Part shown: positions 7,946 through 15,848 of the stretch, one piece after another
Numbering within the stretch: position 1 is the first letter of the stretch
Layout of the letters: each line of letters starts with the position of its first letter
From: an uncultured Blautia sp.
Lineage (GTDB): Bacteria; Bacillota; Clostridia; Lachnospirales; Lachnospiraceae
Length of the DNA: 64,000 nt
NCBI GenBank assembly: GCA_900551075.1
Contig: URVB01000012.1
Span: 23,465-87,464 of the forward strand
Direction: 5' to 3'
Translations under genes and position numbers: made by a program
The notes under the pieces: generated by a model
What the model saw: the letters and a program-made list of their open reading frames with translations, nothing else
The model's database searches: none
Told to the model about the DNA's origin: nothing

Positions 7946-9286
7946 CTACTTAATAATACTTTCTATAAATCCGGTATCTGCTTTTCCTTCACAGAAAACA
8001 GGATGACGCATAATCTGATATTGGAAATCCAAATTCGTCTCCACACCCATGATCAGCATCTCATCCAGCGCAGAACGCATTTTCTGAAGGGCCGCTTCTC
8101 TGTCAGGTGCATGAACAATGACCTTTGCGATCATAGAATCATATTCTGACGGAATTTTATAGCCCGTGTACAGACCAGTATCCACACGTACGCCATTTCC
8201 CGCCGGAAGATGCATATGCTGCACCACACCCGGACTCGGCATAAAGTTTTTCTCCGGAATTTCGGCATTGATTCTGCACTCAATGGCATGTCCCCGAAGC
8301 TGAATGTCCTCCTGCCGAAAGCTCAGTGGTTCTCCCATAGCCACGCGGATCTGTTCCACAATCAGATCCGTGCCGGTCACCATTTCCGTCACCCCGTGCT
8401 CTACCTGTATCCTGGTATTCATCTCCATAAAGTAAAATTCTCCCTGTGGGTCTACAATGAATTCTATGGTTCCCGCATTGGTATAATTTACGGTTTGGGC
8501 TGCCAAAACCGCATACTGGTTCATTTTGCTCCGAATTTCCTCAGTAATCGCAGGGGACGGAGATTCTTCGATCAGCTTCTGATGATTTCTCTGTACGGAA
8601 CAATCCCTTTCTCCGAGAGCCACCACATTTCCCTGTGTATCTGCCATGATCTGAATTTCCACATGACGGGGCTTTTCCACAAAACGCTCAATATACATGG
8701 TATCGTCACCAAATGCGTTGGCAGATTCTCTCTGCGCCATGTTGAACTGAAATTCAAATTCTTCCTCGGATTTTGCCACGCGCATACCCTTGCCGCCGCC
8801 GCCTGAAGAGGCCTTGATCATAACCGGATATCCGATATCACGCGCCAGCTCCATACCCTCCTCAGCATCATATACAGGCTCTTTTGTCCCCGGTACAACC
8901 GGAACTCCGGCTTCCATCATCGTTTTTCTGGCATGAGACTTATTCCCCATCCGGTCAATGACATCCGCATCCGGTCCGATAAAGGCAATCCCATTTTCCT
9001 TACATCTGCGCACAAACTCACTGTTCTCTGACAAAAAGCCAAAGCCCGGATGTATGGCATCTGCCCCCATATTTCTTGCCGCAGTAATAATCCTGTCCAT
9101 ATTCAGATAACTGTACCTGGCAGGTCCCTCACCAATACAGATTCTCTGATCCGCCAATTGTACATGCAGACTTTTGGCATCTTCCCTGGAATAAACAGCT
9201 ACACTTCGGATTCCCATATTCCTGCACGCCCGGATAATACGGACTGCGATTTCCCCGCGGTTGGCAATTAAGATTTTATTAAACAC
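7946..9286 (-). CDS. accC: biotin carboxylase subunit
   Basis: This 446-residue ATP-grasp enzyme carboxylates the biotin of a carrier protein with bicarbonate and ATP. The N-terminus MFNKILIANRGEIAVRIIRA, the glycine-rich ATP loop SSGGGGKGMR, the ERDCSVQRRNQK-like stretch (here ERDCSVQRNHQK), and the FMEMNTRIQVEHGVTE motif are all present. Length agrees with AccC. It follows accB by 22 bases, but no accA or accD carboxyltransferase genes are nearby; instead pxpB/pxpC and pxpA flank the pair. It could serve acetyl-CoA carboxylase in trans or a dedicated complex with PxpBC. Confidence 0.93.
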   Translation of the reverse strand: MFNKILIANRGEIAVRIIRACRNMGIRSVAVYSREDAKSLHVQLADQRICIGEGPARYSYLNMDRIITAARNMGADAIHPGFGFLSENSEFVRRCKENGIAFIGPDADVIDRMGNKSHARKTMMEAGVPVVPGTKEPVYDAEEGMELARDIGYPVMIKASSGGGGKGMRVAKSEEEFEFQFNMAQRESANAFGDDTMYIERFVEKPRHVEIQIMADTQGNVVALGERDCSVQRNHQKLIEESPSPAITEEIRSKMNQYAVLAAQTVNYTNAGTIEFIVDPQGEFYFMEMNTRIQVEHGVTEMVTGTDLIVEQIRVAMGEPLSFRQEDIQLRGHAIECRINAEIPEKNFMPSPGVVQHMHLPAGNGVRVDTGLYTGYKIPSEYDSMIAKVIVHAPDREAALQKMRSALDEMLIMGVETNLDFQYQIMRHPVFCEGKADTGFIESIIK

Positions 9287-9308
9287 AGCTCCAACCTCCT
9301 CCCGGTTC

Positions 9309-9755
9309 TTATAATTTCTTCACACGGAACAAAGGCTGCCCATATTCTACCTTCTGCTCGTTGCTTACCAGAATTGCTTCGATCTCACAGTCAAACTCAC
9401 TCTGAATTTCGTTCATCAGCTTCATTGCCTCCAGAATACATACGGTCTGTCCGTTCTTCACCTGATCCCCAACCTTAACAAATGCCGGCGCATCCGGCGC
9501 GGGTGCGGAATAGAAGGTACCAACAATCGGAGATGTGATAAACAGTTTTTCTTCCTCCTGTTCCTCAGACTCAGATACTGCTTCTGCCTTGGGTGCGGCT
9601 GCCGGAGCTGCGGCCACAGGCATCCCTGCCGCTACTACCGGAGGATTATCCAGCTTGCTCATGGTAATCTTTAAATCGCCTTCTTTCAGGGTAAACTCCG
9701 TCAGAGAAGAATTTTCTATGATTTTCACTAAACCTTCAATCTTTTCTAAATCCAT
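9309..9755 (-). CDS. accB: biotin carboxyl carrier protein
   Basis: The 148-residue protein has an N-terminal helical part, an alanine/proline/acidic linker (about 40-70), and a C-terminal biotinyl domain with EAMKLMNE, where K112 is the biotinylated lysine. It carries carboxybiotin between the biotin carboxylase and a carboxyltransferase. Size and layout match AccB of Firmicutes. It lies between pxpC (55 bases upstream) and accC in the same direction. Confidence 0.94.
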   Translation of the reverse strand: MDLEKIEGLVKIIENSSLTEFTLKEGDLKITMSKLDNPPVVAAGMPVAAAPAAAPKAEAVSESEEQEEEKLFITSPIVGTFYSAPAPDAPAFVKVGDQVKNGQTVCILEAMKLMNEIQSEFDCEIEAILVSNEQKVEYGQPLFRVKKL

Positions 9756-9810
9756 TCCTACCTCTCCTTTTCTTTGCTCTTACCAGTCTCTTTTCTTTGA
9801 TCGATTCCTC

Positions 9811-10815
9811 TTATTCAAATAATTTCGTCAGTCTCTTCGCCACCAGGCGGCAGTCCAGTACCTCCTTACATGGCTGATGAATGATTTTCCGCATTCCATC
9901 AAGCTCCTTAACTTCTTCCAGAAGAAGCTTCTGTGCCTCCTGTACGGAAATTGGCCGAAAACGAATCTTATGATCTGTCTTCCTTTGAACAAGCTTCGGA
10001 ATATCCACAGACGCAACCGTCGCAATCTTCGCGTATCCTCCCGTTGTCTGCCTGTCAGAAAGCAGAATGATCGGTTTGCCGTGGGACGGCACCTGAATAG
10101 AACCAAGCGCTATTCCATCTGAAATAATGTCCGAGGTTTCCTTTGGTGCAATAAACGGCCCCTCCAAACGGCAGCCCATACGGTCGAAATCACTGGTCAC
10201 CGTATATTCACTGTTCAAAAACGTATCGATTCCCTGCTTGCTGAACAAATCATCCTGAGGCCCCATTACTACACGAAGTACCGTCTCTTCCTGGTCAAAT
10301 TCATCCAATTCCAGCTTTCTGGAAAGGAAGAACGGAAGATAGCGTCTCTTAATGCGGAAATTCATGTAATCGCCCGCCTGCAGCTTCCGGCCTTTAAAGC
10401 CCCCAAGCGAACTCTTCATATTGGTACACCGGCTTCCCATGACGACCGGAATATCCAGATAACTGGAAAAAGCCACATAACCCCTGCTTCCGGTTCTTGC
10501 ACTTCCAAACTTTAAAATATCACCTTTATTCATATAAAGCGCTGTATACATAGGAGCAGGCTCACCATTGATCGTCGGCTGGAAATCCCCTCCTGTTATG
10601 GCTATGATCGTGGCTGATGTGAACTCCAATACGGGACCGATCAGGGTAAACTCCAGAACTGCCTCATTCTCCGGATTATCCAAAAGCAGGTTGGCAATTT
10701 TGAAGGAGCGCACATCCATAACTCCTGCCACGGAAAATCCCTGGCTCTGGTACCCGGTACGCCCCAAATCCTGCACAGTTGTCAGCATTCCGCCTTTCAG
10801 TATGCGAATTCCCAT
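9811..10815 (-). CDS. pxpC: 5-oxoprolinase subunit C (KipA-like, carboxyltransferase fold)
   Basis: PxpC belongs to the KipA family, annotated in databases as biotin-dependent carboxyltransferase because it is homologous to a domain of urea carboxylase. The protein has the typical LTTVQDLGRTGYQSQGFSVAG start, an internal GGDFQP, and SDGIALGSIQVPSHGKPI with LLSDRQTTGGYAKIA. I chose MGIRILKGG as the start, giving 334 residues, because GGAGAGGTG lies just before it and the stop of pxpB is one base away. It is translationally linked to pxpB. Confidence 0.92.
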   Translation of the reverse strand: MGIRILKGGMLTTVQDLGRTGYQSQGFSVAGVMDVRSFKIANLLLDNPENEAVLEFTLIGPVLEFTSATIIAITGGDFQPTINGEPAPMYTALYMNKGDILKFGSARTGSRGYVAFSSYLDIPVVMGSRCTNMKSSLGGFKGRKLQAGDYMNFRIKRRYLPFFLSRKLELDEFDQEETVLRVVMGPQDDLFSKQGIDTFLNSEYTVTSDFDRMGCRLEGPFIAPKETSDIISDGIALGSIQVPSHGKPIILLSDRQTTGGYAKIATVASVDIPKLVQRKTDHKIRFRPISVQEAQKLLLEEVKELDGMRKIIHQPCKEVLDCRLVAKRLTKLFE

Positions 10816-10816
10816 T

Positions 10817-11545
10817 TTACACCTCTCCTTCATGAACGATGCACTGGTATTCCCCACGTTCCACTAAATCCCTGATCCGCTTGTACTCCTCTTCATCAAT
10901 CGGAATAAAGCGGATATAATCTCCTGCTTCCACCAAAATCGGCACTTCTCTGCCCGGGTCATAGGTCTTCACGGGCGTCATGCCCATAAGCTGCCATCCT
11001 CCCGGGGAATCCAACGGATAAATCCCTGTCTGGGAGCCGCCGATGCCTACACTGCCTGCATTGATCTTCAGTCTTGGATTTGCAAGACGCGGCGTATGAA
11101 TTCTCTCGTCCAGACCGCCAAGATAACAGAAGCCCGGCAAAAAGCCCAGCATATAGATCAAATAATCCTCAGAGGAATGGAGCCTGATTACTTCCTCCTC
11201 CGTCAAACCCGCATGCTGTGCAATATTGGCAATGTCAGGGCCGTATTCCCCACCGTAACATACCGGAATTTCAAATACTTTTTTGTGTCTGTTACCTGCT
11301 TTGACATCTACCTTCAACAGACACTGGATTCTCTCTCTGATTTCTTCATACGTGATCACGCGGGGATCGTAATTGATAAGCAGGGAACAAAATGCCGGAA
11401 TCACATCCACGACGCCCTCAATATACTGATCCCTCATCAGTTGTACGGTGGCTGCGATCTTACGGTTAATCTCCGGACTGATCTCTTTTCCGAACTCCAC
11501 CAGCAGTGAGGAATCACCCGCTACTAAAATCCTAATATTCTGCAT
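10817..11545 (-). CDS. pxpB: 5-oxoprolinase subunit B (KipI-like)
   Basis: PxpB pairs with PxpC; the KipI family is also known as an inhibitor of sporulation kinase A in Bacillus. The protein shows DSSLLVEFG near the N-terminus, the PVCYGGEYGPD region, YLIYMLGFLPGFCYLGGLD, and NAGSVGIGGSQTGIYPLDSPGGWQLMG in two blocks, all diagnostic. I chose MQNIRIL as the start because AGGAG sits about eight bases upstream; this gives 242 residues. It is the second gene of the operon, after the NRAMP-like transporter (82 bases). Confidence 0.93.
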   Translation of the reverse strand: MQNIRILVAGDSSLLVEFGKEISPEINRKIAATVQLMRDQYIEGVVDVIPAFCSLLINYDPRVITYEEIRERIQCLLKVDVKAGNRHKKVFEIPVCYGGEYGPDIANIAQHAGLTEEEVIRLHSSEDYLIYMLGFLPGFCYLGGLDERIHTPRLANPRLKINAGSVGIGGSQTGIYPLDSPGGWQLMGMTPVKTYDPGREVPILVEAGDYIRFIPIDEEEYKRIRDLVERGEYQCIVHEGEV

Positions 11546-11627
11546 ATGGTTCTCTCCTATTTTAAAAAGGTGCAACCAGCTTCAATGATTACACCTTTAT
11601 TTTCCCAATAAACCAAACCCTGACAGC

Positions 11628-12830
11628 TTAGAACAAGCCGCTGAGATTGGATACAAATGTATTAATTCCCAGATAAGCGGAAAGAATAACTACTAAAATA
11701 CCTAAAACCAGCAGCCATGTCGGATGATGATAAGTGGCACCCATAATGGATTTCTTCCTGGATGCGATCAGGCAGATTCCCAGGGTAATCGGCAGGATCA
11801 ATCCGTTTAAGGCACCTGCTACAACCAGAAGGGTCGCCGGGCTTCCAAGAATCAGCATGATCAGGGTGGACACTGCAATAAAACCGATAACCACCCAGTT
11901 TTCGTTCCTTTCAATTGCCGGATGGAAGGTTTTCAGGAAAGATACAGATGTATAAGCTGCACCGATGATCGATGTGATTGCAGCACAAAGCAGTACCAGT
12001 CCGGCAAAACGGTATCCGATTTGACCTGCGCCCTGGCGGAATGCATCTGCTGCCGGGTTTGATGCGTCCAGAGTCACGCCCTTTACGACAACACCCAGAA
12101 CTGCCAAAAACAGGAAAATACGTACGATAGTCGCAATTCCGATTCCCATGACCGAGCTCTTGTTGATTTCTTTGAGGTTTTTCTCTCCTGTGATACCTGC
12201 ATCAATCAGACGATGCGCACCGGCAAAGGTAATATAGCCGCCTACCGTGCCGCCCAGAAGAGTGATGATGGCCGGAAACAGATTGGTAACACCGGCATCC
12301 GGAACGAAGGTATTTTTTAATGCATCGCCGAAAGGCGGCTTTACCATAATGATCACAATAAAAATAACAATGATCATTACACCGCCCAGCACCTTGGTCA
12401 GCGTATCCATAGCAGCCTTGGCATTTTTTAAAAGGAAAACCACGATTGCAAGTCCGCCTGCCAGAATATAACCTGCTTTTGTAGGAATTCCCAAAAGCGT
12501 ATGAAATCCAAGCGCGCCGCCGCCGACATTCCCGATATTAAACACAAGTCCGCCCAACACAATCATAAACGCAACCAGATATCCTAGGCCCGGAAGGACC
12601 TTATTTGCTACATCCTGTCCACGAAGCCCTGTCACACATAAAACCCTCCAGATATTCATCTGTGCAATAGCGGCAAGAATAATGGAAAACAGAATAACAA
12701 AGCCAAAGCTGGCAGCATGCTGGCCTGTAAATGTTGCTGTCTGCGTCAAAAATCCGGGTCCAATCGCTGAGGTTGCCATAAGGAATGCTGCACCGAGCAG
12801 GGCACCTCCGCTTTTCTTCTTTTCGTTCAT
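11628..12830 (-). CDS. NRAMP-fold transporter lacking the metal-binding motifs
   Basis: The 400-residue protein has about eleven hydrophobic segments and resembles the NRAMP/divalent cation transporter family. In true NRAMPs the first membrane helix carries GPxF...DPGN and the sixth carries MPH. Here the first helix reads GPGF (24-27) then TGQH at the DPGN position (35-38), and the sixth reads FAGAHR (203-208). The Asp, Asn and Met metal ligands are therefore missing by my alignment. The gene leads the pxp operon, so a role in taking up 5-oxoproline or a related acid is plausible but only inferred. The chosen ATG has AAGGAGG seven bases upstream; an upstream in-frame start lacks one. Confidence 0.8.
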   Translation of the reverse strand: MNEKKKSGGALLGAAFLMATSAIGPGFLTQTATFTGQHAASFGFVILFSIILAAIAQMNIWRVLCVTGLRGQDVANKVLPGLGYLVAFMIVLGGLVFNIGNVGGGALGFHTLLGIPTKAGYILAGGLAIVVFLLKNAKAAMDTLTKVLGGVMIIVIFIVIIMVKPPFGDALKNTFVPDAGVTNLFPAIITLLGGTVGGYITFAGAHRLIDAGITGEKNLKEINKSSVMGIGIATIVRIFLFLAVLGVVVKGVTLDASNPAADAFRQGAGQIGYRFAGLVLLCAAITSIIGAAYTSVSFLKTFHPAIERNENWVVIGFIAVSTLIMLILGSPATLLVVAGALNGLILPITLGICLIASRKKSIMGATYHHPTWLLVLGILVVILSAYLGINTFVSNLSGLF

Positions 12831-12857
12831 TTTATTTCCTCCTTCAGCTTTTTTATC

Positions 12858-12886
12858 ATTATACTTAAAATTCAGCATTTTAACAA
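12858..12886 (-). promoter_or_regulatory. promoter of the transporter-pxp-acc operon
   Basis: On the minus strand TTGTTA (12881-12886) is followed after 17 bases by TATAAT (12858-12863), 28 bases before the chosen ATG. The flanking AT-rich bases contain TTAAC repeats (12881-12900) that could be an operator. Confidence 0.7.
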
Positions 12887-12912
12887 GTTAAATAGTTAAT
12901 AATTAAAAAATC

Positions 12913-12950
12913 AGGTAACCGGATTGCGTTTGGAGCAAACCGGATTACCT
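12913..12950 (-). terminator. second hairpin downstream of glyA
   Basis: AGGTAACCGG-type sequence pairs with CCGGATTACCT with one bulge, and on the minus strand it is followed by GATTTTTTAATT. It could complete termination of glyA before the pxp promoter. Confidence 0.65.
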
Positions 12951-12964
12951 TCTTATGGAACGAA

Positions 12965-12993
12965 AAGGCGCTCTGCATCATGCAGAACGCCTT
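12965..12993 (-). terminator. first hairpin downstream of glyA
   Basis: AAGGCGCTCTGC and GCAGAACGCCTT pair with a single mismatch around a three-base loop. The minus-strand tail CCTTTTCG is a short T-run. It lies 37 bases after the glyA stop. Confidence 0.65.
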
Positions 12994-13029
12994 CGCCCTA
13001 TTTGTGCTGTTATTACAGCACAACTGGGA

Positions 13030-14268
13030 TCAACCCACAAGAGGATATTTTTCAGTTAAAGCCTTCACAAGAGCCTTTGCCTCTTCCTTATTCTCCCGGC
13101 TCTTCAGCATCAATGCGATCGCCTCCGCTATCGTGTCCATATCCCCCGGCTGCATGCCTCTGGACGTCACTGCTGCCGTACCCAGACGTACGCCGCTTGT
13201 TACAAATGCTGACTGCGGGTCATTCGGAATCGTATTCTTGTTACAGGTAATATTTACTTCATCCAAAAGGTTTTCCATTTCTTTTCCGGTTACCCCAAGG
13301 TTTCTCAGGTCGACCAGCATTAAATGATTGTCTGTACCGCCGGAAACAATATCTACCCCACGCTTCTTCAGACCTTCACAGAGAGCCTTTGCATTCTCAA
13401 CCACAAGACGGGCATATTCCTTAAACTCCGGCTGCAGTGCCTCCTTCAGACAAACGGCCTTTGCTGCGATCACATGCATCAGAGGCCCTCCCTGGATACC
13501 CGGGAATACTGCTTTATTGAAGTTGAATTTTTTTGCGTTTTCCGCGCTGCTCAGAATCAAACCGCCGCGGGGTCCGCGAAGCGTCTTATGCGTTGTGGTA
13601 GTGACTACGTCCGCATAGGGAATCGGGCTTGGATGCTGCCCTCCTGCGACCAGGCCCGCAATATGAGCCATATCCACCATGAAATAAGCACCTGTCTCAT
13701 CCGCGATCTCACGGAACTTTTTAAAATCAATGACTCTTGCATATGCACTGGCACCGGCTACGATCAGCTTCGGCTTACATTCCTTTGCTATTCTGCGCAC
13801 TTCCTCATAATCAATGACTCCGTCATCATTGACTCCGTAAGAAACTGCATTGAAATATGCGCCTGACAGGTTTGCCGGGCTTCCATGTGTCAGATGCCCG
13901 CCGTGTGCCAGATTCATTCCAAGAACCGTATCTCCCGGCTTCAGCATGGCAAAAAATACGGCCATATTCGCCTGTGCTCCGGAATGCGGCTGTACATTGG
14001 CATATCCGCAGCCAAACAGCTCCTTCGCACGCTCAATGGCCAGTTTTTCCACTTCATCCACACAGACACAGCCACCGTAAAATCTTTTTCCCGGATAACC
14101 CTCTGCGTATTTATTTGTAAGAGGGCTTCCCATAGCTGCCATAACAGCTTTACTTACCCAGTTTTCTGACGCAATCAATTCAATATGGGAATTCTGCCGC
14201 TCTACCTCTGCCTTAATCAGTTTTGCAATATCCTGATCCACCTGCTCAATTTCCTCTAATGAATACAT
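13030..14268 (-). CDS. glyA: serine hydroxymethyltransferase
   Basis: GlyA converts serine and tetrahydrofolate to glycine and 5,10-methylene-THF, feeding purine and thymidylate synthesis. The 412-residue PLP enzyme has LIASENWVS at 31-39, NVQPHSGAQANMAVFFAML, DMAHIAGLVAGG, and the PLP lysine K228 in TTTTHKTLRGPRGG. Length is normal. It is monocistronic, with its own consensus promoter and two downstream hairpins. Confidence 0.97.
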   Translation of the reverse strand: MYSLEEIEQVDQDIAKLIKAEVERQNSHIELIASENWVSKAVMAAMGSPLTNKYAEGYPGKRFYGGCVCVDEVEKLAIERAKELFGCGYANVQPHSGAQANMAVFFAMLKPGDTVLGMNLAHGGHLTHGSPANLSGAYFNAVSYGVNDDGVIDYEEVRRIAKECKPKLIVAGASAYARVIDFKKFREIADETGAYFMVDMAHIAGLVAGGQHPSPIPYADVVTTTTHKTLRGPRGGLILSSAENAKKFNFNKAVFPGIQGGPLMHVIAAKAVCLKEALQPEFKEYARLVVENAKALCEGLKKRGVDIVSGGTDNHLMLVDLRNLGVTGKEMENLLDEVNITCNKNTIPNDPQSAFVTSGVRLGTAAVTSRGMQPGDMDTIAEAIALMLKSRENKEEAKALVKALTEKYPLVG

Positions 14269-14310
14269 GATTCATCCTCCTCTGTACCAAAATAATCATA
14301 ACCGAATTTG

Positions 14311-14339
14311 ATTATAACCGATTCTCCGCTTTGTGTCAA
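14311..14339 (-). promoter_or_regulatory. consensus sigma-A promoter of glyA
   Basis: On the minus strand TTGACA (14334-14339) is followed after exactly 17 bases by TATAAT (14311-14316). Just downstream CGGTTATAATC and CGGTTATGATT form an imperfect direct repeat around the -10. Confidence 0.9.
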
Positions 14340-14394
14340 CGTGAAAAAGACATTTGTCCGCAACACAAAAATCTTTTGCCTTTTTCTCTCTATT

Positions 14395-14422
14395 CTTGCG
14401 AATTATTTTGACTAATCGCAAG
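14395..14422 (+). promoter_or_regulatory. inverted repeat overlapping the -35 of the alcohol dehydrogenase gene
   Basis: CTTGCGA (14395-14401) and TCGCAAG (14416-14422) form a perfect 7-bp inverted repeat with a 14-base spacer. It overlaps a -35 box TTGACT at 14408-14413, which pairs with TTTAAT at 14431-14436 (17-base spacing). This position suits a repressor operator. It does not match the Rex consensus. Confidence 0.55.
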
Positions 14423-14483
14423 ATATTTGCTTTAATAAAAAAGAAAATAAAAGAATTCCTGTATTCTATAAGGAGCGTCCATT

Positions 14484-15668
14484 ATGAGAAGTTTTGAATA
14501 TTATGCACCCACTAAAGTAATCTTTGGAAAAGATACCCATTTACAGGTTGGTTCTATATTAAAAGAATACAACTGCAAAAAAGTACTGATCCATTACGGA
14601 GGCAGCAGCGCGGTTGCTTCCGGACTTCTGGATGAAATAAAGAAATGCCTGGCGGAAGCTGACGTGGATTTTGTCACCCTGGGAGGAGTCGTTCCAAATC
14701 CCAGACTTTCCAAAGTACGGGAGGGAATTGAATTGTGCAAAAAAGAAGGAGTGGATTTCCTACTGGCCGTAGGCGGCGGCAGTGTCATTGATTCCTGCAA
14801 GGCAATCGGCTACGGGGCTGCCAATCCCTGGACGGATGTCTGGAATTTCTACTTAAAGACCGAAACCCCCAAAGCCTGTCTTCCGGTAGGTGCAATTCCG
14901 ACGATCGCTGCATCCGGAAGCGAAATGAGCAACTCCAGTGTAATTACCAATGAAGAGGGCTGGCTGAAACGGGGCAGCGCCAAAACTGATTTCTGCCGTC
15001 CGAAATTCGCAATCCTAAATCCAAGACTTACTTATACGCTTCCGCAGTATCAGACAGAGAGCGGATGTGTAGATATCCTGATGCACACTATGGAACGATA
15101 CTTTGTAAATATTGAGACCATGGAAATCACGGACAGCATCAGCGAATCCCTGATGCAGACAGTCATCTATAACGCCCGTATCCTAATGAAGGAACCTGGC
15201 AACTACAATGCCCGTGCCGAAATCATGTGGGCTGGCAGCCTGTCCCACAATGGACTCACCGGCTGCGGTACTGCCGGCGGTGACTGGGCATGCCATCAGC
15301 TTGAGCATGAGCTCGGCGGCCTTTATGATGTAGCACACGGTGCAGGCCTTGCAGCTATCTGGGGAAGCTGGGCACGGTATGTTTATCAGGAAAACCCGGA
15401 GCGTTTCGCACAGTTTGCTGCCAATGTATTCGATATTCCCTGCGGAATGGATTTTGAAAAAACTGCCCTTGCGGGAATCGAAGCCATGGAGGATTTCTTC
15501 CGTTCTGTGGAAATGCCCACCAATCTTCACGAGCTTGGTCTTAATCTGAACGAAAAACAGATTCACGAGCTGGCATTCAAATGCAGCTATGAAGATACCC
15601 GTACCATCGGTGTGTTCAAGCAGCTCAATCTGAAGGATATAGAAAAGATTTATCTTATGGCACGGTAA
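14484..15668 (+). CDS. iron-containing alcohol dehydrogenase (butanol dehydrogenase type)
   Basis: The 394-residue group III alcohol dehydrogenase would reduce aldehydes to alcohols with NAD(P)H, as in clostridial butanol dehydrogenases. The cofactor loop GGGSVIDSCKAIG is at 97-109. The metal ligands fit D197 and H201 (CVDILMH), H271 (ACHQLEHELGG) and H285 (VAHGAGLA). A ribosome binding site TAAGGAG precedes the ATG. It stands alone between its own promoter and a terminator. Specific substrate cannot be told. Confidence 0.92.
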   Translation: MRSFEYYAPTKVIFGKDTHLQVGSILKEYNCKKVLIHYGGSSAVASGLLDEIKKCLAEADVDFVTLGGVVPNPRLSKVREGIELCKKEGVDFLLAVGGGSVIDSCKAIGYGAANPWTDVWNFYLKTETPKACLPVGAIPTIAASGSEMSNSSVITNEEGWLKRGSAKTDFCRPKFAILNPRLTYTLPQYQTESGCVDILMHTMERYFVNIETMEITDSISESLMQTVIYNARILMKEPGNYNARAEIMWAGSLSHNGLTGCGTAGGDWACHQLEHELGGLYDVAHGAGLAAIWGSWARYVYQENPERFAQFAANVFDIPCGMDFEKTALAGIEAMEDFFRSVEMPTNLHELGLNLNEKQIHELAFKCSYEDTRTIGVFKQLNLKDIEKIYLMAR

Positions 15669-15729
15669 ATCCGCAATCCGGTTTATTGCACGCAGCAAAA
15701 TAAAAGTTATATTTTATTCCCGCAAATAA

Positions 15730-15770
15730 AAAACTGCTCAGGCTGGTTGAAAAAGCCCGGGCATTTTTTA
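15730..15770 (+). terminator. terminator of the alcohol dehydrogenase gene
   Basis: TGCTCAGGCT pairs with AGCCCGGGCA with one mismatch and one wobble, and is followed by TTTTTTA. Confidence 0.8.
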
Positions 15771-15776
15771 TTAACA

Positions 15777-15805
15777 TTGTTTCATCCATAATTTTGTGTT
15801 ATTAT
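15777..15805 (+). promoter_or_regulatory. promoter of metY
   Basis: TTGTTT (15777-15782) and TATTAT (15800-15805) are spaced by 17 bases, 44 bases before the metY ATG. No S-box, T-box or other methionine riboswitch is visible in this 180-base gap. Confidence 0.6.
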
Positions 15806-15848
15806 CTTTTTAATACATTTTTTATTTATAAGGAAAGGATACAATAAG

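Noticed and set aside
14395..14422. Reading the inverted repeat before the alcohol dehydrogenase gene as a Rex site.
   Set aside because: Rex sites follow TTGTGAA-N6-TTCACAA; here the arms and the 14-base spacing differ.
15669..15848. A methionine-related riboswitch (S-box or T-box) before metY.
   Set aside because: None of the conserved elements of these leaders could be found; only a terminator of the upstream gene and a promoter are visible.
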